In this document: positions 44,301-53,037 of the stretch, one piece after another
How the letters are laid out: every line of letters begins with the position of its first letter
Numbering within the stretch: the stretch's first letter is position 1
Assembly (NCBI GenBank): GCA_002691685.1
Contig: NZIQ01000078.1
Coordinates: forward strand, 1-56,639
DNA from: Flavobacteriaceae bacterium
GTDB lineage: Bacteria; Bacteroidota; Bacteroidia; Flavobacteriales; Flavobacteriaceae
Reading direction: 5' to 3'
Length of the DNA: 56,639 nt
Translations under genes and position numbers: made by a program
Notes under the pieces: generated by a model
What the model was told of the DNA's origin: nothing
The model's input: the letters and a program-made list of their open reading frames with translations, nothing else
Database searches by the model: none

Positions 44301-45824
44301 TTAATTTGTGATTAAGGAGTATTGAGTCATTTCATCAGGTTGATCAATACCCATTAAATCTAAAACCGTCGGTGCGATATCCCCAAGAATTCCATCTTTG
44401 ATTTTTGTACCATCCTTGTCGATAAGAATAATCGGAACAGGATTAACGGTGTGTGCCGTATTCGGACTTTGATCTTTATTCACCATGGTGTCACAGTTTC
44501 CGTGGTCGGCGATGATAATAATACTCATGTCTTGTTGTAAAGCACTCTCAACAATTTTAGAGGTACATTCATCTACTGTTTCCACAGCTTTTACTGCCGC
44601 ACTCATAATCCCTGTATGCCCCACCATATCTGGGTTGGCAAAATTCAGACATATGAAATTAGGACGGTCATTTTCTATACTTTCTATGACAGCCTCAGTA
44701 ATTTCAAAAGCACTCATTTCGGGTTTTTCGTCATAGGTAGCCACTTTTGGCGAAGGACACAAAATACGTTTTTCGCCTTCAAATTCTTCTTCTCTACCAC
44801 CGTTAAAAAAGAAGGTGACGTGAGGGTATTTTTCAGTCTCTGCGATACGTAATTGTGAAGATCCAGCCTTTGAAATGACTTCTCCCAAAGTATTTCTGAG
44901 TTTGTCCTTATCGTATATTACTTCGATGCCTTTGAAGTTTTCATCGTAATTGGTCATGGTCAGAAAATGCAAATCAAGAGGTTTCATATTGTGATCTGCG
45001 TGTTCTGTTTGTGTGAGTACTTCGGTTAATTCTCGACCTCTATCGGTTCTAAAGTTGAAGAAAATAACCACATCTCCTGCCTTTATTCTTGAAGCTTGAA
45101 TAAGCTGCTCCTCACCTACAGTCACTGGAGTTATAAACTCATCTGTAATGTCATTGGCATAAAATGAGTCCATTTGTTCTAAGGGATTTGTAGTTGGTGT
45201 ACCTTCCCCTTTGACCAGTAAGTCATAGGCTTGCTTCACACGTTCCCATCGCTTATCTCTATCCATAGCGTAATAGCGTCCAATAATACTGGCCAGGTGT
45301 GTTTTTGAGGGATCTGAAGCGGCTAAGATATCAGCGATAAATTGCTTTCCACTTTTGGGGTCTACATCTCGTCCATCGGTAAAAGCGTGAATATAAGTTT
45401 TAGAATGTCCATTGGTCTCACATATTTCGATCAGGGATTTAAGGTGGTTAATGTGCGAATGTACACCACCATCGCTGAGGAGCCCAAGCAAATGAATTGG
45501 CTTTTTGTTTTGAGTTGCGTAAGCTAAGGCCGATTGTAATTTTTGTTCTTCTTTGAAGGTATTTTCTGTAATAGCCTTATTGATTCTTGCGAAATCTTGA
45601 TAAACTATCCTTCCTGCTCCAATATTCATGTGTCCAACTTCGGAGTTGCCCATTTGTCCTTCGGGCAATCCAACTTCCATTCCATAAGTTTTTAGTGTGG
45701 CGTAGGCATAGGTTTTAAGAGCCTTGTCGTAAAATGGAGTGTTTGCCTGTGCAACGGCAGAAACTTTGGGATCAGGAGAAATTCCCCATCCATCTAAAAT
45801 CATTAATAGTACATTCTTGTTCAT
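44301..45824 (-). CDS. gpmI: 2,3-bisphosphoglycerate-independent phosphoglycerate mutase
   Basis: This 507-residue glycolytic enzyme interconverts 3- and 2-phosphoglycerate. It has the alkaline-phosphatase fold with MILDGWGISPD at the N-terminus, the phosphoserine motif MGNSEVGHMNIGAGR, HIHAFTDGRDVDP-like metal site (YIHAFTDGRDVDPKSG) and IADHGNCDTM near the C-terminus. No abnormality was seen. Confidence 0.96.
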   Translation of the reverse strand: MNKNVLLMILDGWGISPDPKVSAVAQANTPFYDKALKTYAYATLKTYGMEVGLPEGQMGNSEVGHMNIGAGRIVYQDFARINKAITENTFKEEQKLQSALAYATQNKKPIHLLGLLSDGGVHSHINHLKSLIEICETNGHSKTYIHAFTDGRDVDPKSGKQFIADILAASDPSKTHLASIIGRYYAMDRDKRWERVKQAYDLLVKGEGTPTTNPLEQMDSFYANDITDEFITPVTVGEEQLIQASRIKAGDVVIFFNFRTDRGRELTEVLTQTEHADHNMKPLDLHFLTMTNYDENFKGIEVIYDKDKLRNTLGEVISKAGSSQLRIAETEKYPHVTFFFNGGREEEFEGEKRILCPSPKVATYDEKPEMSAFEITEAVIESIENDRPNFICLNFANPDMVGHTGIMSAAVKAVETVDECTSKIVESALQQDMSIIIIADHGNCDTMVNKDQSPNTAHTVNPVPIILIDKDGTKIKDGILGDIAPTVLDLMGIDQPDEMTQYSLITN

Positions 45825-45866
45825 CTGTGGTAAATGTGCTGCAAATGTACTGGATTCAGCATAAAA

Positions 45867-46607
45867 TTAAGAACGCAACTCAGGATTTATATCCTTGATG
45901 TGCTCTTCGATATAACGTTCAATTAAGTCCTCGCTTAAAAGAGCAGCTCCTTTGAAATTAGCCTCGCGTAAAACAGATTTAAGATCGTGTCTCAAATAGG
46001 TGTCCAGCATAGGCTTTGACAATTCTTTGAAGCTGTAATGCCATGGTTCGTAGTTAAACCCTTTGCGGTTATGATCATTGGTATAAACCAGATAAAATCC
46101 GTAGTCGTTTGCATTGAAATCCATCCATTCTTTCAGCTTCACATAGGGTCCATTAGCATGAAATTTCTCTTCGACGAGAACGTCGCCTACCCGAGGTTTA
46201 CTGTCGTCTATAATGTCGATTTCGGTACCCCAGTGATGTCTACTTGTACCCGGAATCGTTGAGTATTCTATTATTTTTTCAAAAGCTGCCTGAGGGGTTA
46301 ATCCATCGTTTTGGGTAAACCGCATATACTTTCGTTCAAATATGGCTTTCTGTCTAGCAAAACTTCGGTAACTGGAAACAGCCGTTATAGAGATGCCTTC
46401 TTTTAGGGCCGCACCTTGCATTTCTAGGTAGGCCTCAAATGCCTTTCGTAAAAGCTGCACTTCAGGGGTTGAAACTCCTTTAAAAGTCGCTATACCCATA
46501 AGTTGTTCTAAAGAAAAGTCTTGTTGTTGATTTGCGCAAAGTTCTGATGTAAACAACAGACCAATACTCGCTAAGCTTTGTTTTTTAAGGTAATCTCTTC
46601 TATTCAT
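45867..46607 (-). CDS. M15-family D-alanyl-D-alanine carboxypeptidase with Tat-type signal
   Basis: From ATG 46607 the protein has 246 residues. The zinc motif is GTSRHHWGTEIDI (S-x-H-x2-G-x3-D type), and EPWHYSF supplies the third ligand. These fit the VanY/DdpX-like M15B group, which trims peptidoglycan stem peptides. The N-terminus NRRDYLKKQSLASIGLLF has twin arginines, a polar residue, an aromatic residue, then LK: the S/T-R-R-x-F-L-K pattern of Tat export, followed by a weakly hydrophobic stretch. An earlier start at 46709 would overlap the GNAT gene. The gene begins 1 base after the GNAT stop. Confidence 0.88.
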   Translation of the reverse strand: MNRRDYLKKQSLASIGLLFTSELCANQQQDFSLEQLMGIATFKGVSTPEVQLLRKAFEAYLEMQGAALKEGISITAVSSYRSFARQKAIFERKYMRFTQNDGLTPQAAFEKIIEYSTIPGTSRHHWGTEIDIIDDSKPRVGDVLVEEKFHANGPYVKLKEWMDFNANDYGFYLVYTNDHNRKGFNYEPWHYSFKELSKPMLDTYLRHDLKSVLREANFKGAALLSEDLIERYIEEHIKDINPELRS

Positions 46608-46608
46608 T

Positions 46609-47052
46609 TTACAATACTTTGTACATTCTTTGGTGTATCCCAATAGGAGGTATATCAAATAAGTCTCCAATTGACGAAAATTGAAGTTTTTGGTAAAACT
46701 CAACAGCACCTATTCGCGCATTCATCCATAAAATAGAGGCCTCTTTTTCTTTTAAGAGATCTAAGCCGTAACCTAACAATTTGCCGCCCAAACCTCTTCC
46801 TTGATGCGATTCTAAAACAGCCATTCCTCTCAGTTGATAACTTGGTTGTACCGTTTTTTGCTCAGGAAATTTCCTGGGTATAAAGCTCGCAATTGCAACG
46901 ATTTCACTCTTGACGAAAAGACCTAGATGAAAACAATATTCATTCTGGTCATCTTCAAAAGCACAAGAAGATAAAGGTCTTCCTTTTCTTAAAACAGCAT
47001 GTCTTACGGGAAAGCATTCCTTTGCACTAACCTCTTTGATAAGTTCCTTCAT
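46609..47052 (-). CDS. GNAT-family N-acetyltransferase
   Basis: This 147-residue protein has the acetyl-CoA-binding motif LRGMAVLESHQGRGLGGKLLGYGLDLL (RxxGxG/A-type loop QGRGLG) near residue 85-100 and the following WMNARIGAVEFYQKLQF, usual for GNAT. The substrate cannot be told. It is co-directional with and directly upstream of the M15 peptidase, so the two are probably co-transcribed. Confidence 0.92.
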   Translation of the reverse strand: MKELIKEVSAKECFPVRHAVLRKGRPLSSCAFEDDQNEYCFHLGLFVKSEIVAIASFIPRKFPEQKTVQPSYQLRGMAVLESHQGRGLGGKLLGYGLDLLKEKEASILWMNARIGAVEFYQKLQFSSIGDLFDIPPIGIHQRMYKVL

Positions 47053-47081
47053 TTATCAATAAAATTAGTACTTTTAAGTCT

Positions 47082-47825
47082 ATGAGATTAGGATGTTACG
47101 CTTTTGTGTTTTTTATGGGTTTGAATTCTACACTTTTAGCACAAAAAAGTGAAATTTTAAGAGGTCAAGTTTTATATCAAAATAGTTTTGTGATGAACCA
47201 AAACGTGATCAATGCCTCGAAAGAGACCATGACTATTACAGATGAAAATGGGGCTTTTGCCATAGAAGTCTCCGTTGGTGACGATCTTGTTTTTACAGCC
47301 GTGAATTACGAGCTTAAAGTAGTAGAGGTGACCAAAGAAATGTTGACCAATAGAAGGTTAGTGGTTAACGTTGAAGAAAAGATAACTACACTCGAGGAGG
47401 TTGTTGTACGTCCTGAAAACCAAGAGGCTTTTTTGTCTGTCGAAAATGAACGTTTTAAAGGCTATGAATACGAGATAGACCGAGGGAGTAAGACACAAAA
47501 TGTCGCCATGTCAAAATCTGTACGGGGAATGCAAAACGGTCTAAATTTCGTTTCTATATACCGAGCCATGCAAAAATTACTGACCTCAGAAAATGAAAGC
47601 GAGGAGGTAATGACTATAAAATTAAGTGAAGTTTTGCGCACGGTCTATGAACCTGAATTTTTTATACTGGATTTAAAACTCAAGCCTGATGAAGTAGAAG
47701 CCTTTTTGAGTTATTGTGACGCTCAAGAATTAGACCCAAGTCTAATCAAAAAAGAAAACGAATTCGAGTTGATTGAATACCTAGTCAATCAGAGTGTAAA
47801 GTTTAAGAGTGAAATCAATTTATAG
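47082..47825 (+). CDS. Secreted protein with CarboxypepD-reg-like domain (paralogue 1)
   Basis: This 247-residue protein has a signal peptide (MRLGCYAFVFFMGLNSTLLAQ) and then a carboxypeptidase-regulatory-like beta domain at about 24-110: LRGQVLYQN, then VINASKETMTITDENGAFAI and LEEVVVRPE. This domain usually begins SusC/TonB-type or secreted proteins. The C-terminal half is helical and charged and lacks a barrel. It shares overall layout with the next gene, with which it overlaps by 17 bases. No function is known. Confidence 0.8.
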   Translation: MRLGCYAFVFFMGLNSTLLAQKSEILRGQVLYQNSFVMNQNVINASKETMTITDENGAFAIEVSVGDDLVFTAVNYELKVVEVTKEMLTNRRLVVNVEEKITTLEEVVVRPENQEAFLSVENERFKGYEYEIDRGSKTQNVAMSKSVRGMQNGLNFVSIYRAMQKLLTSENESEEVMTIKLSEVLRTVYEPEFFILDLKLKPDEVEAFLSYCDAQELDPSLIKKENEFELIEYLVNQSVKFKSEINL

Positions 47826-48585
47826 ATTTTGTGTTGTTCTAGTGCTCATTTTTCATGCTAAATTGAGTATAGCGCAAGAAGGATATTTAAATGGAGAGGT
47901 GAAATTTCAAGAAATTGACCGCTCTGGAGTCGCAATTCAAAACGTGCAAAAATCAATTGCCGGAATCACAGATATTGCCGGACAGTTCAGAATTAAAGCC
48001 TCTGTAGGAGACACTATTGTTTTTTCATCTATTCAATTGAAACAAAAGGAACTGATTGTAGATGAAGCCATGCTTAAGGCTGTCAAAATCTTTGTGCCTC
48101 TTGAGATGCAGATCAATCGACTAGAAGGAGTGACGCTTTCACAATACAAATTAACTGGAAACCCAGTTTTAGATACTGAACTTAGTGCAGCCACCAAAAT
48201 TTATGATGCTCAAGAATTGGGTTTGCCCAATGCAGATGTTCGTATCATTACACAAAGTGAGCGCATGCTGCACGAAGCCAGAACTGGTGGCGGAATAATT
48301 CCTTTAAATCCCATTCTCAATGCGATAAGTGGAAGAACAAAAATGTTGAAAGAACGAATTCGTATAGACAAAGCAAGAAATCGAATGAACAGCATACGCG
48401 AGCATTTAAATGATTCACTTTTTTGGGAAGAATTAAATATCGAGCATAAAGACCGCAATCGATTCTTGTATTTTTGTCAGGCAGATTCTTTGTATAATCC
48501 ACTTATGGAAAGAGAAGATTGGTTGGCCTTTAGAGAATTTGCTACACAAAAATCTATAGCGTTTAAAAATGATGAAATTGAATAA
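47809..48585 (+). CDS. Secreted protein with CarboxypepD-reg-like domain (paralogue 2)
   Basis: This 258-residue protein starts with GTG at 47809. It has a signal peptide (KSIYRFCVVLVLIFHAKLSIAQ) and a CarboxypepD-reg-like domain (EGYLNGEVKFQEID, VQKSIAGITDIAGQFRIKA). Its helical second half resembles the preceding gene in layout: both end with a region containing a Y/F-L-x-x-C segment (AFLSYCDAQELDP and RFLYFCQADSLYNP). The first 17 bases overlap paralogue 1 and the last 17 overlap the DUF6702 gene, so the three are likely translationally coupled. Function unknown. Confidence 0.82.
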   Translation: MKSIYRFCVVLVLIFHAKLSIAQEGYLNGEVKFQEIDRSGVAIQNVQKSIAGITDIAGQFRIKASVGDTIVFSSIQLKQKELIVDEAMLKAVKIFVPLEMQINRLEGVTLSQYKLTGNPVLDTELSAATKIYDAQELGLPNADVRIITQSERMLHEARTGGGIIPLNPILNAISGRTKMLKERIRIDKARNRMNSIREHLNDSLFWEELNIEHKDRNRFLYFCQADSLYNPLMEREDWLAFREFATQKSIAFKNDEIE

Positions 48586-49090
48586 GTACGTCAAGAATAG
48601 TTTAATAGCAGGGATTACACTTTTAGTATTGAGCTTTTATGCCGAGCACAAATTTTATTTAAGTGTTTCGGAAGTCAATTTCAATGAAGAAAAAGCAACT
48701 TTTGAAATCATTGGACGCTATTTTATTGACGATATGCAAGAAGTCTTGCAAATGCGTTATGAAAAAACCCTTAATCTTGATCCCGAGCAGCTTTCACACA
48801 ACATTGATTTTTATCTTAAACGCTACTTTTCTCAGAAATTTGATTTGCGTCTCAATGGTCAAAAAGTAAATCTGAATTATGTAGGAAAAACATTCAAAGG
48901 TGATCAAGTTGTCATTTTATTGCAGTCGACGGGAGTGCAGGATGTAAAAGGTAAAAGCCTTGAAATTGAAAATAAAGTACTTATGGAGTTGTTTGAAGAA
49001 CAAAAAAACCTAATCCACTTAAGGATGTCAAATATTAAAAAAAGTGCTGTTTTAATTTCAGGAAACAGTATATTCAAATTAATGCTTTAA
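48569..49090 (+). CDS. DUF6702-family secreted or anchored protein
   Basis: This 173-residue protein has an N-terminal hydrophobic segment (NSLIAGITLLVLSFY) followed at once by EHKFYLSVSEVNFNEEK, the H-K-[FY]-x-x-S start typical of DUF6702 proteins. The remainder is beta-rich, with FIDDMQEVLQMRY. I recall such proteins lying next to M1 peptidases and CarboxypepD-reg genes in Flavobacteria, and the neighbours here agree. A periplasmic role is likely; no activity is known. Translation probably begins at 48569; a second Met follows directly. Confidence 0.82.
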   Translation: MMKLNKYVKNSLIAGITLLVLSFYAEHKFYLSVSEVNFNEEKATFEIIGRYFIDDMQEVLQMRYEKTLNLDPEQLSHNIDFYLKRYFSQKFDLRLNGQKVNLNYVGKTFKGDQVVILLQSTGVQDVKGKSLEIENKVLMELFEEQKNLIHLRMSNIKKSAVLISGNSIFKLML

Positions 49091-49146
49091 AATTTTTAAT
49101 TCATTCTAATTCTTAATAATTTCAGCAGTTAATAACAAAACCTATT

Positions 49147-51453
49147 ATGAAAAATAGCTATTTACTACTCACAGCTCTTGGTTTACTATTTAACCTTGGT
49201 CTTCAAGCACAAGAAGAAGGTCAAGTAGAACGAAAGCCAGGACATTACAATCAGAGCAAATTCAAACAATTATACGAGGAATTTTCCTCTCCTAATACGT
49301 ATAGATCAGCTTCTGGAGCTCCAGGGCCAGATTACTATCAACAGCAGGCTGATTACGATATGAAGATTACCCTTGACGATAAAAATGCTCGTCTCTACGG
49401 AGAAGAAACTATTACCTATACAAACAATTCTCCTGATGCTCTTGAATTTTTGTGGGTACAATTAGATCAAAACGTAAGAGCTTCAGATTCAAAATCGCCA
49501 CTTAGAAATGGTAATGGGGTCAATATGGCCTACACCGCAGGTAATTTTGCACAGACCTATATGACGGACCCTTTCGATGGAGGATTCAATATCGAATATG
49601 TCAAAAATACCAATGGAAAAGCACTTTCTTATACCATCAACCAAACAATGATGCGCATCAATTTGCCTTCAGCACTTCAAAGTGGGGGACAGGTATCATT
49701 TTCGATAAAGTGGTGGTACAATATTCCTGATCATACGGTTAACCGAGCGAGATCAGGTTATGAGTATTTTGCGAAAGATGGTAATCGAGCTTATGTGATT
49801 GCGCAGTTTTTCCCAAGAATGGCAGTTTACAATGACGTAGAAGGATGGCAAAACCATCAATTCTGGGGAAGTGGAGAATTTGCTCTGCCTTTTGGGAATT
49901 ATTCTGTTGAAATAACAGCTCCTGCAGATCACGTTTTAGATGCAACTGGTGTTTTACAAAATAGAAAAGATGTTTTTTCAAAAACAATGATGAAAAGATA
50001 TAATCAGGCTAAGAAATCTTACGATACTCCAGTAATGATTGTAACACAAGAAGAAGCACAAGAAGCAGAAAAAGATTTCTCTGAGAAAACTAAGACTTGG
50101 AAGTTTTACGCTGAAAATGTAAGAGATTTTGGGTTTGCTAGTTCTCGTAAATTTATTTGGGACATGATGGCCGTTAAAATCGGTAATAAAGATGTGATGG
50201 CGGTTTCAATGTATCCAAAAGAAGGAAATCCGCTTTGGGAAGAATGGTCTACTAAAGCAGTAGCTTCAACACTTATTACCTATAGTGAACACACTTTTGA
50301 TTATCCCTACCATAAGGCCATCTCTGTTCACGCTAAGAACCAAGGAATGGAGTACCCGATGATTTGTTGGAATTACGGACGTCCAAACGAAGACGGAACC
50401 TATTCAGAACGAACAAAATATGGAATGATGAGTGTTATTATTCACGAGGTTGGACACAATTTCTTCCCGATGATCGTAAATTCTGATGAAAGACAATGGG
50501 GTTGGATGGATGAAGGTTTAGATACTTTTATGCAATATATCGCAGAACAGGAATTTGGTCAAGCATTTCCTGATGCGATTGGCGAATTAGAAAAGTATCC
50601 TTCTAGAAGAGGTGAACCCTCTAAAATTTTGCCTTATATGTCAGGTGATCAAGATTATATCGCACCAATTATGTCCAATCCTGAAAACGTATATAGCTTA
50701 GGCCCAAATGCATACGGGAAACCGGCAACAGCACTTAACATCTTAAGAGAAACAGTGATGGGTGAAGAACTTTTTGATCACGCATTTAAGACCTATGCTC
50801 AGAGATGGATGTTTAAACACCCTACTCCAGAAGACTTTTTTAGAACAATGGAAGATGCTTCAGCAGTTGATTTAGACTGGTTTTGGAGAGGATGGTTTTA
50901 CACTACAGATTACGTTGATATCGGTGTGAAAGACGTTAAAAAATATTACGTTTCTTCAGAACCCAGCGACCAAATGAAAGCCTATATGGCTGCCCAGGGT
51001 ATTACAGAGGCAGATCTTCCTCCACTTGTATATCTCGCGAGTGAAGATTCACCAAATTTATCTGAAGAATTAAAAGGTAAATCACCTTCTGAGTCTTCTA
51101 AAAATTTAAACGAATTCATGCTTGATAATATGAGCGCAGCAGAGCGCTCTGCGGTACAAGAGCCAAAGTATTTTTACGAGGTTACATTTGACAAACCAGG
51201 AGGAATTCCAATGCCACTTATTGTCGAATATTCTTATGCTGACGGCTCAAAAGAACGTATTACCTATCCGCCAGAGATTTGGAGAAAGAATGATGCTGAG
51301 GTGAAAAGAGTAATTGCTTCTGAAAAAGAACTCACAGGAATTATAGTAGATCCACAAGCTGAAACTGCGGATATTGACACGACTAATAATGCATGGCCCA
51401 AAGAGGCGCCTAAGTCGGAATTTGAGAGTTTAAGAGAAGAAATCAAAGGTTAA
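49147..51453 (+). CDS. M1-family zinc metallopeptidase (secreted)
   Basis: This 768-residue enzyme has a signal peptide (MKNSYLLLTALGLLFNLGLQAQ). The zinc site is H433-E-x-x-H437 in IIHEVGHNFFP, with E456 (WMDEGLD) exactly 18 residues after H437, as in gluzincins. The GAMEN-like exopeptidase loop reads GMEYPM. The beta-sandwich N-domain (ITLDDKNARLYGEETITYTN) precedes the catalytic domain, and ARM-like and extra C-terminal regions follow. It ends at a clear terminator and closes the CarboxypepD-reg/DUF6702 cluster. Substrate peptides are unknown. Confidence 0.93.
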   Translation: MKNSYLLLTALGLLFNLGLQAQEEGQVERKPGHYNQSKFKQLYEEFSSPNTYRSASGAPGPDYYQQQADYDMKITLDDKNARLYGEETITYTNNSPDALEFLWVQLDQNVRASDSKSPLRNGNGVNMAYTAGNFAQTYMTDPFDGGFNIEYVKNTNGKALSYTINQTMMRINLPSALQSGGQVSFSIKWWYNIPDHTVNRARSGYEYFAKDGNRAYVIAQFFPRMAVYNDVEGWQNHQFWGSGEFALPFGNYSVEITAPADHVLDATGVLQNRKDVFSKTMMKRYNQAKKSYDTPVMIVTQEEAQEAEKDFSEKTKTWKFYAENVRDFGFASSRKFIWDMMAVKIGNKDVMAVSMYPKEGNPLWEEWSTKAVASTLITYSEHTFDYPYHKAISVHAKNQGMEYPMICWNYGRPNEDGTYSERTKYGMMSVIIHEVGHNFFPMIVNSDERQWGWMDEGLDTFMQYIAEQEFGQAFPDAIGELEKYPSRRGEPSKILPYMSGDQDYIAPIMSNPENVYSLGPNAYGKPATALNILRETVMGEELFDHAFKTYAQRWMFKHPTPEDFFRTMEDASAVDLDWFWRGWFYTTDYVDIGVKDVKKYYVSSEPSDQMKAYMAAQGITEADLPPLVYLASEDSPNLSEELKGKSPSESSKNLNEFMLDNMSAAERSAVQEPKYFYEVTFDKPGGIPMPLIVEYSYADGSKERITYPPEIWRKNDAEVKRVIASEKELTGIIVDPQAETADIDTTNNAWPKEAPKSEFESLREEIKG

Positions 51454-51461
51454 GTTAAATT

Positions 51462-51498
51462 CCCATGGCTGGAGTGTATTTCAGTCATGGGTTTTTTT
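51462..51498 (+). terminator. Intrinsic terminator after the M1 peptidase gene
   Basis: CCCATGGCTG pairs with CAGTCATGGG (10 bp, one G-U) with a 10-base loop, followed by seven T. The tatA ATG is 12 bases further on. Confidence 0.85.
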
Positions 51499-51509
51499 AC
51501 TTTTGTAAA

Positions 51510-51788
51510 ATGAGATTATTATTTATTAGCGGAGCGGAGATATTTTTTGTTGTATTTGTCTCAGTATTGATATTTGGTTCAGACAAATTGCCTGAAATTG
51601 TTCGTGGACTAGCAAAGGGTATGAGACAACTCAAAGACGCCACCGAAGACATTAAAAGAGAAATAAAAAAAACCGCTGATAAACAAGGTTTAGATGCCAA
51701 TCTAGGTAAAGAAATCAAAAAAGAATTCAACGAGGTTAAAAAATCAGTTGAAGATGTAGGTGGCAGTATTAAAAGAGGCGGAATGTGA
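51510..51788 (+). CDS. tatA: Twin-arginine translocase subunit TatA/E
   Basis: This 92-residue protein has a short N-terminus, one membrane helix (about 8-22: AEIFFVVFVSVLIFG), the FG hinge (IFGSDKLPEI) and an amphipathic, then charged tail (KGMRQLKDATEDIKREIKK), as in TatA. The ATG at 51510 was chosen because an upstream start at 51465 falls inside the terminator. It forms the pore part of the Tat exporter for folded proteins. tatC is not in this window. Confidence 0.92.
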   Translation: MRLLFISGAEIFFVVFVSVLIFGSDKLPEIVRGLAKGMRQLKDATEDIKREIKKTADKQGLDANLGKEIKKEFNEVKKSVEDVGGSIKRGGM

Positions 51789-52366
51789 GTTTGATCGAAA
51801 CACTTGATCGAGATGTTCTTTTATTTTTAAATCAATTAGGCACCCCAGCGTACGATCAATTTTGGCTAGTCATTACTCGTTTTACCACTTGGATTCCACT
51901 TTTTATTTTTTGCATAGCTTTTTTCTACTATCGATTGAAACTAAAAACTTTTGGCATTTTACTGTTGTGTTCGTTGCTCAATGTGACTACGGTTTTAGGT
52001 TTAATGTTTTGGTCTAAACCCTTTTTTAAGCGTTTAAGACCGGTTAACAATCCCGAACTCAACGAATTGTTACGAGTACTTATAAAGCCTACAGATTATA
52101 GTTTTTTTTCGGGTCATGCGGCAAGTTCTGTAGCTATTGCTTTATTTACTTGGTATTATTTTAACAAATTGAATTTTAAATACGGACTACTTATTTTTAT
52201 TTGGCCTGCTTTATTTGCTTACAGCCGATTGTATCTAGGGGTTCACTATCCAACAGACATATTTATTGGAGCTCTTGTAGGTGTTCTAAGCGCCTGTTTG
52301 TACATAGCCTTAATTAATCGTTTCTTTTTTGATGTAAACTTAAACCATCACGAACAGGAAGTATAA
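51785..52366 (+). CDS. PAP2-family membrane phosphatase
   Basis: This 193-residue membrane protein starts with a GTG overlapping the tatA stop (GTGA). The three phosphatase motifs are complete: KPFFKRLRP, YSFFSGHAASS and SRLYLGVHYPTD. Five or six membrane helices surround them. Such enzymes remove phosphate from undecaprenyl pyrophosphate or from lipid A and phosphatidic acid, and the exact lipid is uncertain. The 3' end overlaps the convergent O-methyltransferase by 53 bases. Confidence 0.92.
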   Translation: MSLIETLDRDVLLFLNQLGTPAYDQFWLVITRFTTWIPLFIFCIAFFYYRLKLKTFGILLLCSLLNVTTVLGLMFWSKPFFKRLRPVNNPELNELLRVLIKPTDYSFFSGHAASSVAIALFTWYYFNKLNFKYGLLIFIWPALFAYSRLYLGVHYPTDIFIGALVGVLSACLYIALINRFFFDVNLNHHEQEV

Positions 52367-52961
52367 TCGATTCAAAATTTATATCCTCGTGCAGACGTCG
52401 GTTAAAGGCCAATAGTTCTTGTGTAGCTTTATCATTTGTCGCCACTTCTTCGACTACTTTACCTGACCATAGAATATTATCCGCAAGTAAAAGGCTGTTT
52501 TTGGACATCAGCGGAAGAACTAAATCTAAATAGCTATTATACAAGGCTTTTTTTGCATCTATAAAGACCAAATCGTATGACTCTTTTAGTTGGGGAAGCA
52601 CCGTTAACGCATCACCATAAATCACTTGTATTTGATTTGCATATTGTGATTGATGCAGATATTTCTGATGTATATGTACCAGTTCTTCGTTAATTTCAAT
52701 AGTGTCTACTCGGCCGTGCTCACTAAGACCCTCAGCTAAGCACAAAGCAGAATATCCAGTGTAGGTTCCAATTTCAAGAATTCTATCTGGTCTTGATAGT
52801 TTAGAAATAAATGATAAAAGACGCCCTTGATAATGCCCGCTAATCATTCGTGGCTGAATTACTTTTCTGTGTGTTTCAGCTCTTAAGGCTTGAAGATATT
52901 CAAATTCTTCTTCAGCGTGCTGCGTGATATAATTTTCAAGGGATTCAGAGAAGAAATGCAC
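52314..52961 (-). CDS. SAM-dependent O-methyltransferase
   Basis: This 215-residue protein begins with a GTG at 52961; the N-terminus MHFFSE and RKVIQPRMISGHYQGRLL match the bacterial class I O-methyltransferase family (COMT-like). The SAM site is ILEIGTYTGYSALCLAEG and the metal-site segment is LVFIDAKKALYN. Family members methylate catechol-like compounds. The adjacent kynureninase leads to anthranilates, but a link is speculative. Its 3' end lies in the PAP2 gene. Confidence 0.9.
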   Translation of the reverse strand: MHFFSESLENYITQHAEEEFEYLQALRAETHRKVIQPRMISGHYQGRLLSFISKLSRPDRILEIGTYTGYSALCLAEGLSEHGRVDTIEINEELVHIHQKYLHQSQYANQIQVIYGDALTVLPQLKESYDLVFIDAKKALYNSYLDLVLPLMSKNSLLLADNILWSGKVVEEVATNDKATQELLAFNRRLHEDINFESIILPVRDGLSLHQKRND

Positions 52962-53037
52962 TTTTCTTGTTTTGTATTCTAAAGAGATGAACTAATTTCA
53001 TCACTGTTTTAATCAGAACTCGAAAATAAATCTTTTT

